This document shows, in pieces, positions 44,582 to 54,455 of a stretch of 64,000 nucleotides of DNA. How positions within the stretch are numbered: the stretch's first letter is position 1; each line of letters opens with the position of its first letter. The notes under the pieces are model-generated. The model was not told the DNA's origin, searched no databases, and saw only the letters and a list, made by a program, of their open reading frames with translations. The translations under genes were made by a program, and so were the position numbers. Source of the stretch: Xylanivirga thermophila (GTDB lineage: Bacteria > Bacillota > Clostridia > Caldicoprobacterales > Xylanivirgaceae); assembly GCF_004138105.1 (NCBI RefSeq), contig NZ_RXHQ01000003.1, positions 62,001-126,000 of the forward strand. Direction: 5' to 3'.

Positions 44582-45574
44582 ATGGATTTGATGACTGAAA
44601 TTCGCCAAAACGCTCGGCAATTAAAGAAGACTATTGTACTACCGGAAGCAATGGATTCTAGGATGCTAAAAGCAGCTAGCCAGGCTAAAAATGAAGGACT
44701 GGCAAATATTGTACTTTTGGGCAATGCAGATGAGATAAATAAAAAGGCTGCAGGTTTAGATTTAGAAGGTATAACTATAATAAATCCTGAAAAGTCGGAT
44801 AAGTCTTCATATTATGTAGATCAATTAGTAGAAATACGAAAGAAAAAAGGCATGACCCATGAAAAAGCAGCGGAATTAATAAAGAATCCTTTGTATTATG
44901 GCGCTATGATGGTAAAATTGGGAGATGCAGATGGTATGGTAGCTGGTGCTGTAAATACTACAGGGGATGTATTACGCCCGGCACTTCAAATAATAAAAAC
45001 TGCTCCTGGTATATCTGTGGTTTCAAGTTGCTTTATAATGCAGGTACTATATAAAGAATTTGGGCATGATGGTGTATTATTATTTGCAGATTGTGCAGTT
45101 AATCCATCTCCTACGGCAGAACAGCTCGCTTCTATTGCAGTAACATCTGCAAACACTGCAAAATCCCTTATAGGCATGGAACCAAAGGTCGCCATGTTAT
45201 CCTTTTCTACAAAGGGCAGTGCACAGCATGAGCTAGTTGACAAAGTAGTTGAAGCAACAAAATTAGCCAAGGAAATGGCTCCTGATGTTACTATTGATGG
45301 AGAGATTCAAGCAGATGCAGCGTTGGTGAAGGAAGTTGGTTCACTGAAATGTCCAGGAAGCTCAGTAGCAGGAAAGGCTAATGTATTGGTATTCCCAGAT
45401 CTTCAAGCTGCGAATATAGGTTATAAATTAGTCCAGAGGTTAGGTAAGGCAGAAGCTATAGGTCCTGTTTGCCAAGGTATGGCAAAGCCTGTAAATGATT
45501 TATCAAGGGGTTGCAGTGTTGAGGATGTAGTTAATGTAATAGCTATAACAGCAGTTCAAGCACAAAATCTATAA
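44582..45574 (+). CDS. pta: phosphate acetyltransferase
   Basis: Converts acetyl-CoA and phosphate to acetyl phosphate, the first step of acetate formation. Seen: TIVLPEAMDSRML, DGMVAGAVNTTGDVLRPAL, ADCAVNPSPTAEQLA and PGSSVAGKANVLVFPDL. ATG 44582 follows AAGGGAG and gives 330 residues, the normal short form; the frame is open back to 44507. The 204-base leader holds TATAAT at 44461-44466 and an unused AGGAGG at 44469-44474. ackA follows by 13 bases. Confidence 0.96.
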   Translation: MDLMTEIRQNARQLKKTIVLPEAMDSRMLKAASQAKNEGLANIVLLGNADEINKKAAGLDLEGITIINPEKSDKSSYYVDQLVEIRKKKGMTHEKAAELIKNPLYYGAMMVKLGDADGMVAGAVNTTGDVLRPALQIIKTAPGISVVSSCFIMQVLYKEFGHDGVLLFADCAVNPSPTAEQLASIAVTSANTAKSLIGMEPKVAMLSFSTKGSAQHELVDKVVEATKLAKEMAPDVTIDGEIQADAALVKEVGSLKCPGSSVAGKANVLVFPDLQAANIGYKLVQRLGKAEAIGPVCQGMAKPVNDLSRGCSVEDVVNVIAITAVQAQNL

Positions 45575-45587
45575 GGAGGAGATTTAA

Positions 45588-46796
45588 TTGAAAATACTTG
45601 TAATAAATGCTGGCAGTTCATCCCTTAAATATCAGCTAATCGACATGACAGATGAAAGTGTTTTAGCAAAGGGTAATGCCGAACGCATAGGGATAGAAGA
45701 TTCTATATTAAAACATTTGCCCACGGGACGGGAAAAGGTGGAAATTCCTGCACCTATGAAAACCCATACTGAAGCTATGAAATTGGTTATTAAAACCCTT
45801 ATTAATCCTGAATATGGAGTTATAAAAGATATGGATGAAATAGCTGCTGTAGGGCATAGGGTACTACATGGTGGAGCAAAGATTTTCCAATCTGTTGTGG
45901 TAGATGATGATGTAAAAAAAGTTATAAAAGAAAACTTCGATTTGGGACCTCTTCATAATCCTGCAAACTTAATGGGTATAGAGGCTTGTCAGGATGTTAT
46001 GCCTAATACACCTATGGTAGCAGTTTTTGATACTGCTTTTCATCAAACTATGCCGGAAGAGGCATATATGTATGCTCTACCCTATGAAGCATATGAAAAA
46101 TACTCCATAAGGCGATATGGATTTCATGGAACTTCCCATAGATATATATCAAAGCGTATAGCTAAGCTATTAGGTAAATCACCTGAATCCATAAAAATTA
46201 TTACCTGTCATCTAGGCAATGGTTCAAGTGTCGCAGCTATAAACGGTGGTAAATGCGTGGATACAAGTATGGGACTGACACCATTAGAAGGATTACCAAT
46301 GGGTACTAGATGTGGAAGCATTGATCCAGCTATAATACCTTTTTTGATGGAAAAGGAAGATATGACTCCTGAAGAGATGAATGTTTATATGAATAAAAAA
46401 TCAGGTGTATTAGGTATATCTGGCTTAAGCAGCGATTTTAGGGATCTTGAAAAGGCGGCTATAAAAGGTGATAAAAAGGCTACTCTAGCTTTGGACATGT
46501 TTTGCTATAGTGTTAAGAAATATATAGGGGCTTATGCTGCTGCTATGGATGGAGTTGACTATATAATTTTTACTGCAGGTATAGGAGAAAATACTCCTTC
46601 TGTCCGAGAAAAAGTGTGTGCTAATTTAGATTACATGGGAGTAAAAATAGACAAGAAAAAAAATAATCAAATTCCTGGAAAATTAGGAAAAGAAGGCTGT
46701 ATTTCAGCTAATGACTCAAAGGTAGGTATATATGTTGTTCCTACGAATGAGGAGTTAATGATTGCACGGGATACAGTTGAAATTTTAGGACTCTAA
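45588..46796 (+). CDS. ackA: acetate kinase
   Basis: Makes ATP and acetate from acetyl phosphate. Seen: [45 protein letters not shown] and [13 protein letters not shown], the ASKHA-fold motifs. TTG 45588 is the start after AGGAGGAG. 402 residues. Operon with pta for substrate-level phosphorylation. Confidence 0.97.
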   Translation: MKILVINAGSSSLKYQLIDMTDESVLAKGNAERIGIEDSILKHLPTGREKVEIPAPMKTHTEAMKLVIKTLINPEYGVIKDMDEIAAVGHRVLHGGAKIFQSVVVDDDVKKVIKENFDLGPLHNPANLMGIEACQDVMPNTPMVAVFDTAFHQTMPEEAYMYALPYEAYEKYSIRRYGFHGTSHRYISKRIAKLLGKSPESIKIITCHLGNGSSVAAINGGKCVDTSMGLTPLEGLPMGTRCGSIDPAIIPFLMEKEDMTPEEMNVYMNKKSGVLGISGLSSDFRDLEKAAIKGDKKATLALDMFCYSVKKYIGAYAAAMDGVDYIIFTAGIGENTPSVREKVCANLDYMGVKIDKKKNNQIPGKLGKEGCISANDSKVGIYVVPTNEELMIARDTVEILGL

Positions 46797-46871
46797 TTCC
46801 TGTAATGTATACTTGACAAAACTTCAGGGTATTTATATAATTAATTTCGTTATTATATGGGGTGATTGCCG

Positions 46872-47393
46872 TTGATAATAGATGTATCGGATATTTTAAA
46901 TCAAGGAGATACGTCAAAAAAATTTTGTGGCAATATAAATCTGGATGATATTTCATTTCAAGGAGATAGTATATCGTTTCCAGAGCCGCTAGATATAAGC
47001 GGTTATATAAAAAACACAGGTGAGTCATTGGAAATGTATGCCAAGATAACTGGTTATATGGTATTGCCATGTAGCCGTTGTTCGCTTTTGCATAAAAGGC
47101 CTATAGATATGCCCTTAAATCTAAGGTTTAAGCGCAATGGAGAACCAATAGACTCAGAAGATCTAGATGTATTTGTTTATACAAATAAACAAATAAAGTT
47201 AGATGATATAGCACTAGAATATATATTGTTGGATTTACCCATCAAGCGCTTGTGCAACGATGAATGTAAGGGGATATGTCCCCATTGTGGTATAAACCTG
47301 AATGAACATGAATGTGATTGTGTAAAAGAGGATATTGACATTAGAATGGAAGCGCTGCGAGGGTTCTTCGCTGATAAAGATAAGGAGGTGTAG
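46872..47393 (+). CDS. DUF177 (YceD/YlbN) protein
   Basis: 173 residues. Seen: LPCSRCSLLHKRPIDMPL in the middle and a cysteine-rich C-terminal stretch (CNDECKGICPHCG) that probably binds zinc. YceD is involved in 23S rRNA accumulation in E. coli; it is nearly always upstream of rpmF, as here (2 bases). TTG 46872 follows GGGGTGAT; TTG 46866 overlaps that site. Confidence 0.93.
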   Translation: MIIDVSDILNQGDTSKKFCGNINLDDISFQGDSISFPEPLDISGYIKNTGESLEMYAKITGYMVLPCSRCSLLHKRPIDMPLNLRFKRNGEPIDSEDLDVFVYTNKQIKLDDIALEYILLDLPIKRLCNDECKGICPHCGINLNEHECDCVKEDIDIRMEALRGFFADKDKEV

Positions 47394-47395
47394 AT

Positions 47396-47581
47396 ATGGC
47401 AGTACCAAAGCATAAAACTTCAAAAGCTAGGAGAAACAAGAGAAGGGCTAATTGGAAATTGGCATCCCCCAGTGTAATGGCATGCCCCCAATGTGGGCAA
47501 CCAAAGCTGCCCCATAGAGCCTGCAAAAGTTGTGGCTATTATAACAAGAGACAAGTTATAGATGTAGAATCAGCTAAATAA
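47396..47581 (+). CDS. rpmF: 50S ribosomal protein L32
   Basis: 61 residues: AVPKHKTSKARRNKRRANW then two zinc pairs CPQC and CKSC. AGGAGGTG overlaps the yceD stop. Typical in all respects. Confidence 0.97.
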   Translation: MAVPKHKTSKARRNKRRANWKLASPSVMACPQCGQPKLPHRACKSCGYYNKRQVIDVESAK

Positions 47582-47589
47582 ATAAACGT

Positions 47590-47633
47590 AAAAAATGCAA
47601 CCTTTCAAAATAGATGGAGGGTTGCATTTTTTT
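47590..47633 (+). terminator. intrinsic terminator after rpmF
   Basis: AAAAATGCAACC pairs with GGTTGCATTTTT; T-run of seven. Confidence 0.9.
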
Positions 47634-47645
47634 GCTATAAAAATA

Positions 47646-47674
47646 TTGCATAAAACAAAAAGATATTGTATACT
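47646..47674 (+). promoter_or_regulatory. sigma-A-type promoter of the fap operon
   Basis: TTGCAT (47646-47651), 17-base spacer, TATACT (47669-47674), directly followed by the FapR box. Confidence 0.75.
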
Positions 47675-47678
47675 ACTT

Positions 47679-47695
47679 TTAGTACCAGATACTAA
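47679..47695 (+). promoter_or_regulatory. FapR operator
   Basis: TTAGTACCAGATACTAA, an inverted repeat closely matching the 17-base FapR site known from Bacillus. It lies at the expected transcription start of fapR itself, so FapR should repress its own operon until malonyl-CoA accumulates. A partial second copy (TTAGATATTAAG) follows. Confidence 0.85.
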
Positions 47696-47727
47696 TATTA
47701 GATATTAAGTATTGGAGTGATATTTGT

Positions 47728-48288
47728 TTGGCAAAAAAGTTATTGCCTAAAAGGGAGCGTCAGCAAAAGTTAATAGAGTTGTTGCATAGTGATCCTTTTG
47801 TTACTGATGAAGAATTAAGTGAATGCTTTAATGTGAGTATACAAACCATCAGGTTAGATAGATTGGAGTTAGGCATTCCAGAGCTTAGGGAGCGCATTAA
47901 AGTTGTGGCTGAAGGTAACTATGCTAAGCTAAAATCTATAGAAGGCAAGGAAATAGTAGGAGAACTAATAGATATAGAGCTTGGTAAGAGTGCTATATCC
48001 ATACTTCAAACTGATAAAAGTATGGTATTTGAAAAATCAAAGGTAGTAAGGGGACATTATATATTTGCTCAGGCAGAATCACTTGCTATAGCAGTTATTG
48101 ATGCAAAAGTTGCTCTAACAGGTGTAGCGAATATTAAATATAAGAAGCCAATATATGCAGGGGATAAATTGATAGCAAAAGCAGAGGTTATGAGGCAAAG
48201 GGGAAATAAATATTTTGTATGGGTGCGTACAAAGATAAAGGATGAAGAAGCTTTTAGAGGTAAATTTATTTTAGTTTCAATAGAATAG
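47728..48288 (+). CDS. fapR: malonyl-CoA-responsive repressor FapR
   Basis: Controls fatty acid and phospholipid synthesis. N-terminal DeoR-like helix-turn-helix ([33 protein letters not shown]) and C-terminal hot-dog domain that binds malonyl-CoA ([20 protein letters not shown]). 186 residues. The TTG start 47728 follows GGAG by 10 bases. First gene of fapR-plsX-fabH-fabD-fabG-acpP-fabF. Confidence 0.95.
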   Translation: MAKKLLPKRERQQKLIELLHSDPFVTDEELSECFNVSIQTIRLDRLELGIPELRERIKVVAEGNYAKLKSIEGKEIVGELIDIELGKSAISILQTDKSMVFEKSKVVRGHYIFAQAESLAIAVIDAKVALTGVANIKYKKPIYAGDKLIAKAEVMRQRGNKYFVWVRTKIKDEEAFRGKFILVSIE

Positions 48289-48301
48289 CAGGAGGATGGT
48301 T

Positions 48302-49309
48302 ATGAATATTATTGTTGATGCCATGGGCGGGGATTATGCACCAAATGAAATTATAAAAGGTTGTATTCAAGCAGTAGACGAATATAATACCAATATATCA
48401 TTGGTTGGGCAAGAGAATCTCATAAAGAAGCAGTTATCTATCCTAAATGCAGATGTTTCACGATTTGAAATCATAAATGCAGATGATATTATATTGCCGG
48501 ATGATAATCCGGTATCTGCCATAAAGAATAAAAAGGAATCATCTATGGTCAAAGGATTAGAGATGATAAAAAAAGATCCCCATAGTGTATTTATATCAGC
48601 AGGTAATACAGGTGCTCTTATGGCAGGCAGTATTTTAAAAGTAGGGAGGATAAAAGGTATAGATCGACCCGCTCTTGCTACATTTATGATAAATACTGCC
48701 AACAAGGGAGGTTCCCTTTTAATCGACGGTGGTGCAAATGCAGACTGCAAGCCTGATAATTTAGTACAGTTTGCAATAATGGGTAGCATATACATGGAAA
48801 AAGTTTTAGGCAGAATTGATCCTACTGTAGGACTTATAAATATAGGCATAGAGGATACCAAGGGCAATCAGCTCACTAAAAAAGTCTATACATTGCTTAA
48901 GGATTGTAGATATATAAATTTTGCTGGGAATGTAGAGGCAAGGGATATACCTAGAGGACATGCTGATATTTTAGTATGTGATGGTTTTGTGGGAAATGTT
49001 GTATTGAAACTTACAGAGGGAGTAGCAAGTACACTTTTTGATATGTTAAAGGAAGAAATGACAGCAAATTGGACGCGTAAGCTTGGTACCCTTTTACTAA
49101 AGCCTGGGCTTAAAAACTTTAAAAAGAAGATGGATTATGCAGAATATGGTGGCGCACCATTATTGGGAGTAAATGGAGGAATAATAAAAGCCCATGGTAG
49201 TTCAAATGCAAAAGCTATAAAAAATGCCATTAGACAGGGATTATTGTTCATGGAAAATGGCGTATTAGATACAATTGCCAATTCTATTGAACATGAAAAG
49301 GAGGAATAA
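48302..49309 (+). CDS. plsX: phosphate acyltransferase PlsX
   Basis: Turns acyl-ACP (and FakA-made acyl phosphate in reverse) into the acyl-phosphate pool for phospholipid synthesis. Seen: IIVDAMGGDYAPNEIIKG at the start, SAGNTGALMAG, LLIDGGANADCKP and GFVGNVVLKLTEG. ATG 48302 is 6 bases after GGAGG; ATG 48296 is too close. 335 residues. Confidence 0.97.
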   Translation: MNIIVDAMGGDYAPNEIIKGCIQAVDEYNTNISLVGQENLIKKQLSILNADVSRFEIINADDIILPDDNPVSAIKNKKESSMVKGLEMIKKDPHSVFISAGNTGALMAGSILKVGRIKGIDRPALATFMINTANKGGSLLIDGGANADCKPDNLVQFAIMGSIYMEKVLGRIDPTVGLINIGIEDTKGNQLTKKVYTLLKDCRYINFAGNVEARDIPRGHADILVCDGFVGNVVLKLTEGVASTLFDMLKEEMTANWTRKLGTLLLKPGLKNFKKKMDYAEYGGAPLLGVNGGIIKAHGSSNAKAIKNAIRQGLLFMENGVLDTIANSIEHEKEE

Positions 49310-49313
49310 AAAG

Positions 49314-50309
49314 ATGACTGACGGTTTTAATTGCGGTATTCTAGGTACGGGCAGTTTCGTACCTCCAAATATTATTACAAATGAAGATCTTGAAAAGATG
49401 GTGGATACCAGTGATGAATGGATAGTCAGTAGGACTGGCATAAAAGAGAGGAGAGTAGTCGATAAAAATGTTGCGACTTCAGATATTGCAGCTATCGCCG
49501 CTCAAAGGGCTATTAAAGATGCAGGTATAGATGCAAAAGACTTAGATCTTATAATAGTTGCTACTGTTACACCTGACATGAGCTTTCCGTCTACAGCATG
49601 TCTACTGCAGGATAGACTAGGAGCTGTGAATGCTGCAGCATTTGACTTGGAAGCTGCTTGTTCAGGATTCCTCTATGGAATTATTACTGCAAAGCAGTTT
49701 ATCATAACAGGAACTTATAAAAATATATTAGTAATTGGAGCAGAATGTTTAAGCAAGATTATTAACTGGAAGGACAGAAATACCTGTGTACTCTTTGGGG
49801 ATGGAGCAGGAGCTGCAGTTTTAGGCAGGGTAGAAGAAGGGTATGGGATATTATCAAACTGCCTTGGAGCTGATGGAGCTGGGGGACAATTTCTATCATT
49901 AAAGGCAGGAGGTTCTAGATTACCTGCTTCAGTTGAGACTGTTGAACAAGGTCTTCATTATGTCAGCATGAAAGGCAATGAAGTTTTTAAATTTGCTGTA
50001 AAGATTATGGCGTCTGCAGCTGAAGAAGCTGTTAATAAAGCAGGATTGACAGCAGATGATATTGACTATCTTGTACCTCATCAGGCGAATATAAGAATAA
50101 TTGATGCTGCAAGGAAAAGGCTCAAGTTGGATGAAAATAAAGTATATGTAAATTTGGATAGATACGGTAATATGTCCTCTGCTTCTATACCGGTAGCCTT
50201 AGATGAAGCGGTACATAGCGGAAAAATAAAAAAAGGCCATAATATTGTGATGGTGGGCTTTGGTGGCGGGCTTACCTGGGGTTCGTGCCTTATGAAATGG
50301 GGAAAATAG
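49314..50309 (+). CDS. fabH: beta-ketoacyl-ACP synthase III
   Basis: Starts fatty acid chains by condensing acetyl- or branched acyl-CoA with malonyl-ACP. Catalytic triad seen: C116 in EAACSGF, His in VPHQANIRI, Asn in YGNMSSASIP. ATG 49314 follows AAGGAGG; the frame is open upstream into plsX. 331 residues. Confidence 0.96.
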   Translation: MTDGFNCGILGTGSFVPPNIITNEDLEKMVDTSDEWIVSRTGIKERRVVDKNVATSDIAAIAAQRAIKDAGIDAKDLDLIIVATVTPDMSFPSTACLLQDRLGAVNAAAFDLEAACSGFLYGIITAKQFIITGTYKNILVIGAECLSKIINWKDRNTCVLFGDGAGAAVLGRVEEGYGILSNCLGADGAGGQFLSLKAGGSRLPASVETVEQGLHYVSMKGNEVFKFAVKIMASAAEEAVNKAGLTADDIDYLVPHQANIRIIDAARKRLKLDENKVYVNLDRYGNMSSASIPVALDEAVHSGKIKKGHNIVMVGFGGGLTWGSCLMKWGK

Positions 50310-50345
50310 TAGTATATTATAATATAGAGCATAGGAGGTTTGACA

Positions 50346-51281
50346 ATGGCAAAAATAGCTTTTACTTTTGCAGGTCAAGGAGCTCAATATGTAGGTATGG
50401 GAAAAGAGTTTTATGATAATTTTAAGGAGGTCAGACAGCTTTTCGATGGGGCTGGTGATATTCTTGGGTATGATGTAAAAAAATTATGCTTTGAAGGTCC
50501 AGAGGACGAGTTAAAAAAAACTGAAAACACTCAACCTACGGTGTTCATGATAGGAGTAGCAGCTATGAAAGTTTTAGAACTTTCAGGGATACTTCCCGAT
50601 ATGACTGCAGGCTTGAGTTTAGGTGAGTATGGAGCTTTATGTGCAGCAAAATGCATTACTTTTGAGGATGGACTCGCTTTGGTGCAAAAAAGGGCGCGAT
50701 TTATGCAACAGGCAGTTCCTTTGGGTAAAGGAGGAATGGCGGCCATATTGGGATTGAATCAGGAGCAGGTAATTGCATGTTGTGATAAAGCAGCATCTAT
50801 AGGTATAGTGGAACCAGCAAATTATAATTGTCCCGGGCAGATTGTATTATCAGGTGAAATAGAGGCAGTTAAAGAAGCATGCCGAATTGCAAAGGATATG
50901 GGAGCAAAACGTGCAGTACCTTTGGCGGTTAGTGCGCCATTTCATTGTTCTATGTTAGGTACTGCTGCAGAAAAACTGGGAAATGAACTGGACAAGGCAG
51001 AGGTAAAAGATCCTTCGATTCCCGTAATCTCAAATGTGGAAGCAAGAGAAGTAAAGGATGCACAGCATATAAAAGAATTGCTAAAAAAACAGGTAACTCA
51101 TTCTGTAAAATGGCAACAAAGCATAGAATATATGATATCAAAAGGTGTCGATACGTTTATTGAACTTGGACCTGGCAAGATATTAACTGGCTTTTTAAGA
51201 AGGATTGACAAGGGAATGAAGATGTACAATGTAGAGGACATGAAAAGCCTTGAAAATACTTTAAAAGGGATGGAAATATAA
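50346..51281 (+). CDS. fabD: malonyl-CoA:ACP transacylase
   Basis: Loads malonyl groups onto ACP. Seen: FTFAGQGAQYVGMG, nucleophile S91 in GLSLGEYGAL, and His in APFHCSML. ATG 50346 is 7 bases after AGGAGG. 311 residues. It directly follows fabH, where many Clostridia have fabK in between. Confidence 0.96.
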   Translation: MAKIAFTFAGQGAQYVGMGKEFYDNFKEVRQLFDGAGDILGYDVKKLCFEGPEDELKKTENTQPTVFMIGVAAMKVLELSGILPDMTAGLSLGEYGALCAAKCITFEDGLALVQKRARFMQQAVPLGKGGMAAILGLNQEQVIACCDKAASIGIVEPANYNCPGQIVLSGEIEAVKEACRIAKDMGAKRAVPLAVSAPFHCSMLGTAAEKLGNELDKAEVKDPSIPVISNVEAREVKDAQHIKELLKKQVTHSVKWQQSIEYMISKGVDTFIELGPGKILTGFLRRIDKGMKMYNVEDMKSLENTLKGMEI

Positions 51282-51282
51282 T

Positions 51283-52026
51283 ATGTCTATAGAAGATAAA
51301 ATTGCCCTAGTAACGGGGGCATCAAGGGGTATAGGCAAAGCAACAGCTATTTATTTGGCTGATTTAGGTGCTAATGTTGCTATTAACTATTCTTCAGATG
51401 AACAGGGAGCAATGTCTGTAGTAGAAGAAATAAGAAAGCATGGGCGGAAGTCTAAAGCATTTAAAGCCAATGTGTCATGCATGGAAGATGTACAGGCGAT
51501 GATGGATGAGATACGACAAGAATTCGGGGGATTGGATATACTGGTAAACAATGCAGGAATAACCAAGGATGCATTGCTTGTTCGTATGAAGCCTGAAGAT
51601 TGGGAAAAAGTTATAGATGTTAATCTTAATGGTGTGTTTAATTGTACAAAAAGCGCTGCAAGGATTATGATGCGTCAACGCCGTGGCAATATAATAAATA
51701 TATCGTCTGTTATAGGTTTAACTGGCAATGCTGGTCAGGCAAACTATGCTGCTGCAAAGGCAGGCATAATTGGTTTTTCAAAGTCAATAGCTAAAGAATT
51801 GGCATCAAGGGGTATTAGAGTAAATGTAGTTGCACCAGGTTTTATACAAACTGATATGACAGGCATGTTGCCCCAAAATATAAAGGAAGAACTATTATCT
51901 AAGATACCTTTAGGCCGATATGGTGATCCTATGGATATTGCCCATTTGGTAGGTTTTTTGGCTAGTGATGAGAGTAGTTATATAACTGGTCAAGTAATTA
52001 ATGTTGACGGTGGGATATTAATATAA
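51283..52026 (+). CDS. fabG: 3-oxoacyl-ACP reductase
   Basis: NADPH-dependent short-chain reductase. Seen: TGASRGIGKAT, NNAGIT, ISSVIG with catalytic Ser, YAAAKAG with Tyr/Lys, and the C-terminal ITGQVINVDGG. 247 residues; one base after the fabD stop. Confidence 0.97.
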   Translation: MSIEDKIALVTGASRGIGKATAIYLADLGANVAINYSSDEQGAMSVVEEIRKHGRKSKAFKANVSCMEDVQAMMDEIRQEFGGLDILVNNAGITKDALLVRMKPEDWEKVIDVNLNGVFNCTKSAARIMMRQRRGNIINISSVIGLTGNAGQANYAAAKAGIIGFSKSIAKELASRGIRVNVVAPGFIQTDMTGMLPQNIKEELLSKIPLGRYGDPMDIAHLVGFLASDESSYITGQVINVDGGILI

Positions 52027-52061
52027 TATTATCATTATGTAGCATTTGAAGGGAGGTGAAC

Positions 52062-52292
52062 ATGTTGAGTTTCGATAAGATAAAGGCAATAATTGTTGAT
52101 CAATTGGGAGTTGAAGAAGATGAGGTTACTATGGAGGCTTCATTTATAGATGATTTAGGAGCAGACTCCCTAGATATTGTAGAGCTTATAATGGCTTTAG
52201 AAGATGAATTTAATATGGAGATACCCGATGAAGATGCGGAGAAAATTTCTACTGTAGGTGACGTTGTAGAATATATTAAGAAAAATGCTTAA
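52062..52292 (+). CDS. acpP: acyl carrier protein
   Basis: 76 residues with the phosphopantetheine site S36 in [13 protein letters not shown] 52062 follows GGGAGGTG; GTG 52056 is part of that site. Acidic four-helix protein, typical. Confidence 0.97.
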   Translation: MLSFDKIKAIIVDQLGVEEDEVTMEASFIDDLGADSLDIVELIMALEDEFNMEIPDEDAEKISTVGDVVEYIKKNA

Positions 52293-52299
52293 ATTTTTA

Positions 52300-52329
52300 A
52301 GGTCGGGTTTTCTATTAAGAACCCGACCT
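52300..52329 (+). other. intercistronic hairpin between acpP and fabF
   Basis: AGGTCGGGTT pairs perfectly with AACCCGACCT around a 10-base loop, with no T-run after it. It more likely stabilises or sets processing of the acpP message than ends transcription. Confidence 0.6.
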
Positions 52330-52359
52330 ATCTATCCTATAAAAAGTAGGAGGTTTCAA

Positions 52360-53601
52360 ATGAAAAAAAGAGTTGTTATTACAGGTATGGGAGCTATAAC
52401 TCCTCTAGGTAATACTGTGGATAGTTTTTGGAATGCTCTCTGCCAAGGTCAAAGTGGAGTAGATACGATAACCAGATTTGATATTTCTGAATATACTACT
52501 AAAATTGCAGGATGCGTAAAGGACTTTGATCCTCAAGATTATATAGATAAAAAAGAAGCAAGGCGTATGGATCTTTATACACAATTTGCTATGGCAGCTA
52601 CTAATATGGCAGTAAAGTCTGCAGAATTAAATCTGGATACTATAGATAAAGAACGATTTGGTGTAATATTGGGCACAGGTGTAGGCGGCATTCAAACAAT
52701 GGAAAATCAAAAGGAAATATTAATAAATAAAGGCCCAGGGAGAGTAAGTCCATTTTTTATACCTATGATGATTGCTAATATAGCAGCTGGTCATATTTCA
52801 ATAGCATTAGGTGCAAAGGGAGTAAACTATACTGTTGTCACTGCATGTGCATCAGCTACTAGTGCTATTAGCGAATCGTTTAAAGCTATACAATTAGGAG
52901 ATGCGGATATAATATTAACAGGTGGCAGCGAAGCAGCAGTGACTCCAATATCTCTAGCAGGTTTTGCATCTATGAAGGCTTTGTCCTCTAGAAATGATGA
53001 TCCAAAAGGTGCAAGTAGGCCATTTGATTCTGATAGAGATGGATTTGTATTAGGAGAAGGTGCTGGTATACTAATTTTAGAGAGTTATGAACATGCTATT
53101 AAGAGAGATGCACCTATACTTGCTGAAATAGTAGGTTATGGAGTTAGTGCAGATGCTTATCATATTACTGCTCCCGCCCCTGAAGGTGAAGGTGCCGCCA
53201 GAGCTATGAAGATGGCGCTTGATACTGCAGGTGTAGATGCTAAAGAAGTAGACTATATAAATGCCCATGGAACTTCAACTCCATATAACGATAAATACGA
53301 AACAATGGCTATAAAATCAGTATTTAGAGACCATGCATATAAATTGGCTATAAGTTCCACAAAATCTATGACAGGACATCTATTGGGAGCATCTGGAGGA
53401 ATAGAAGCTATTGCCACTATAAAATCTTTAAATGAACAATTTGTGCATCCTACGATTAATTATACAACTCCCGATCCAGAATGTGATTTGGATTATGTTC
53501 CAAACATAGGCAGAGAAATGGAGATAGAGTATGCTATGTCAAATTCTTTTGGATTTGGGGGCCAGAATGCATGCATATTGTTTAAGCAATTTGTTAAGTA
53601 G
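52360..53601 (+). CDS. fabF: beta-ketoacyl-ACP synthase II
   Basis: Elongating condensing enzyme. C163 in [11 protein letters not shown], His in [11 protein letters not shown] and His in [10 protein letters not shown] form the triad. ATG 52360 follows TAGGAGG; the frame is open upstream across the hairpin. 413 residues. Last gene of the fap operon before a terminator. Confidence 0.97.
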   Translation: MKKRVVITGMGAITPLGNTVDSFWNALCQGQSGVDTITRFDISEYTTKIAGCVKDFDPQDYIDKKEARRMDLYTQFAMAATNMAVKSAELNLDTIDKERFGVILGTGVGGIQTMENQKEILINKGPGRVSPFFIPMMIANIAAGHISIALGAKGVNYTVVTACASATSAISESFKAIQLGDADIILTGGSEAAVTPISLAGFASMKALSSRNDDPKGASRPFDSDRDGFVLGEGAGILILESYEHAIKRDAPILAEIVGYGVSADAYHITAPAPEGEGAARAMKMALDTAGVDAKEVDYINAHGTSTPYNDKYETMAIKSVFRDHAYKLAISSTKSMTGHLLGASGGIEAIATIKSLNEQFVHPTINYTTPDPECDLDYVPNIGREMEIEYAMSNSFGFGGQNACILFKQFVK

Positions 53602-53608
53602 CATATCA

Positions 53609-53631
53609 AAAGAGCCTATGGCTCTTTTTTT
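53609..53631 (+). terminator. intrinsic terminator after fabF
   Basis: AAAGAGCC pairs with GGCTCTTT, loop TAT, then a T-run. Confidence 0.85.
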
Positions 53632-53687
53632 GTAGTGCATAATACTTCTAGACAAAAGCCATATTAAACGGTTAAGGAAGTGTGTAT

Positions 53688-54392
53688 ATGAATAGATTAG
53701 ATAGGATAATGGAGCTTGAGATGTTCCAAAATGACATAGGTTATTTATTTAATGATCCTAGTTTGTTAGATATAGCCCTTACCCATAGCTCTTATGCAAA
53801 TGAAAGCAAACATAAGATGCAATATAATGAAAGATTGGAGTTTCTAGGGGATTCAGTCCTTAGTATTATAATAAGCAGTTATTTGTATAATAAGTTTCCC
53901 AATCTGCCCGAAGGCAGTTTAACAAAAATGAGGGCGGGAATAGTTTCAGAGCCATCCCTTGCTCAGGCTGCAAGAAAAATAGATTTGGGCAAATATTTGC
54001 TTTTAGGCAATGGAGAACAAAGAACTGGGGGACGGGAGCGCGACTCCATATTAGCCGATGCTATGGAAGCTGTAATGGGGGCAGTATATTTAGACGGGGG
54101 CATAGATAAGGCAACGCTTTTTATACTTGATATATTGAATGATAATATAATAGACGTACAACAGGGCAAGGGTTTTAGAGATTATAAGACCGATCTTCAA
54201 GAAGCAATTCAAAGTCATTCTAATAATGATATCAAGTATAAAATAGTAGAAGAACAGGGCCCAGATCACAATAAAATGTTTGTAGCTCAAGTTATTTATG
54301 ATGGGTGTATAATAGGCCAGGGAAAGGGAAGGAGCAAAAAAGAGGCAGAACAGACAGCGGCTCACCAGGCTTTGAATAAAATATTATCATAA
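53688..54392 (+). CDS. rnc: ribonuclease III
   Basis: Cleaves double-stranded RNA, including rRNA precursors and SRP RNA. Seen: signature NERLEFLGDSVL with catalytic Glu/Asp, DAMEAVMGAVYLD, and a C-terminal double-stranded RNA-binding domain (DYKTDLQEAIQ to GKGRSKKEAEQTAA). ATG 53688; GTG 53682 is the alternative. 234 residues. Confidence 0.96.
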   Translation: MNRLDRIMELEMFQNDIGYLFNDPSLLDIALTHSSYANESKHKMQYNERLEFLGDSVLSIIISSYLYNKFPNLPEGSLTKMRAGIVSEPSLAQAARKIDLGKYLLLGNGEQRTGGRERDSILADAMEAVMGAVYLDGGIDKATLFILDILNDNIIDVQQGKGFRDYKTDLQEAIQSHSNNDIKYKIVEEQGPDHNKMFVAQVIYDGCIIGQGKGRSKKEAEQTAAHQALNKILS

Positions 54393-54399
54393 AATATTG

Positions 54400-54443
54400 C
54401 CTGTCCTAATATAGATAAGTATGTACAATCTATATATGACAGG
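54400..54443 (+). promoter_or_regulatory. inverted repeat in the P-ATPase leader, overlapping its ribosome site
   Basis: CCTGTC pairs with GACAGG and ATATAGAT with ATCTATAT around an 11-base loop. The 3' arm includes the first AGG of AGGAGGAG, so the folded RNA could limit translation of the ATPase. Confidence 0.4.
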
Positions 54444-54455
54444 AGGAGAATACAA

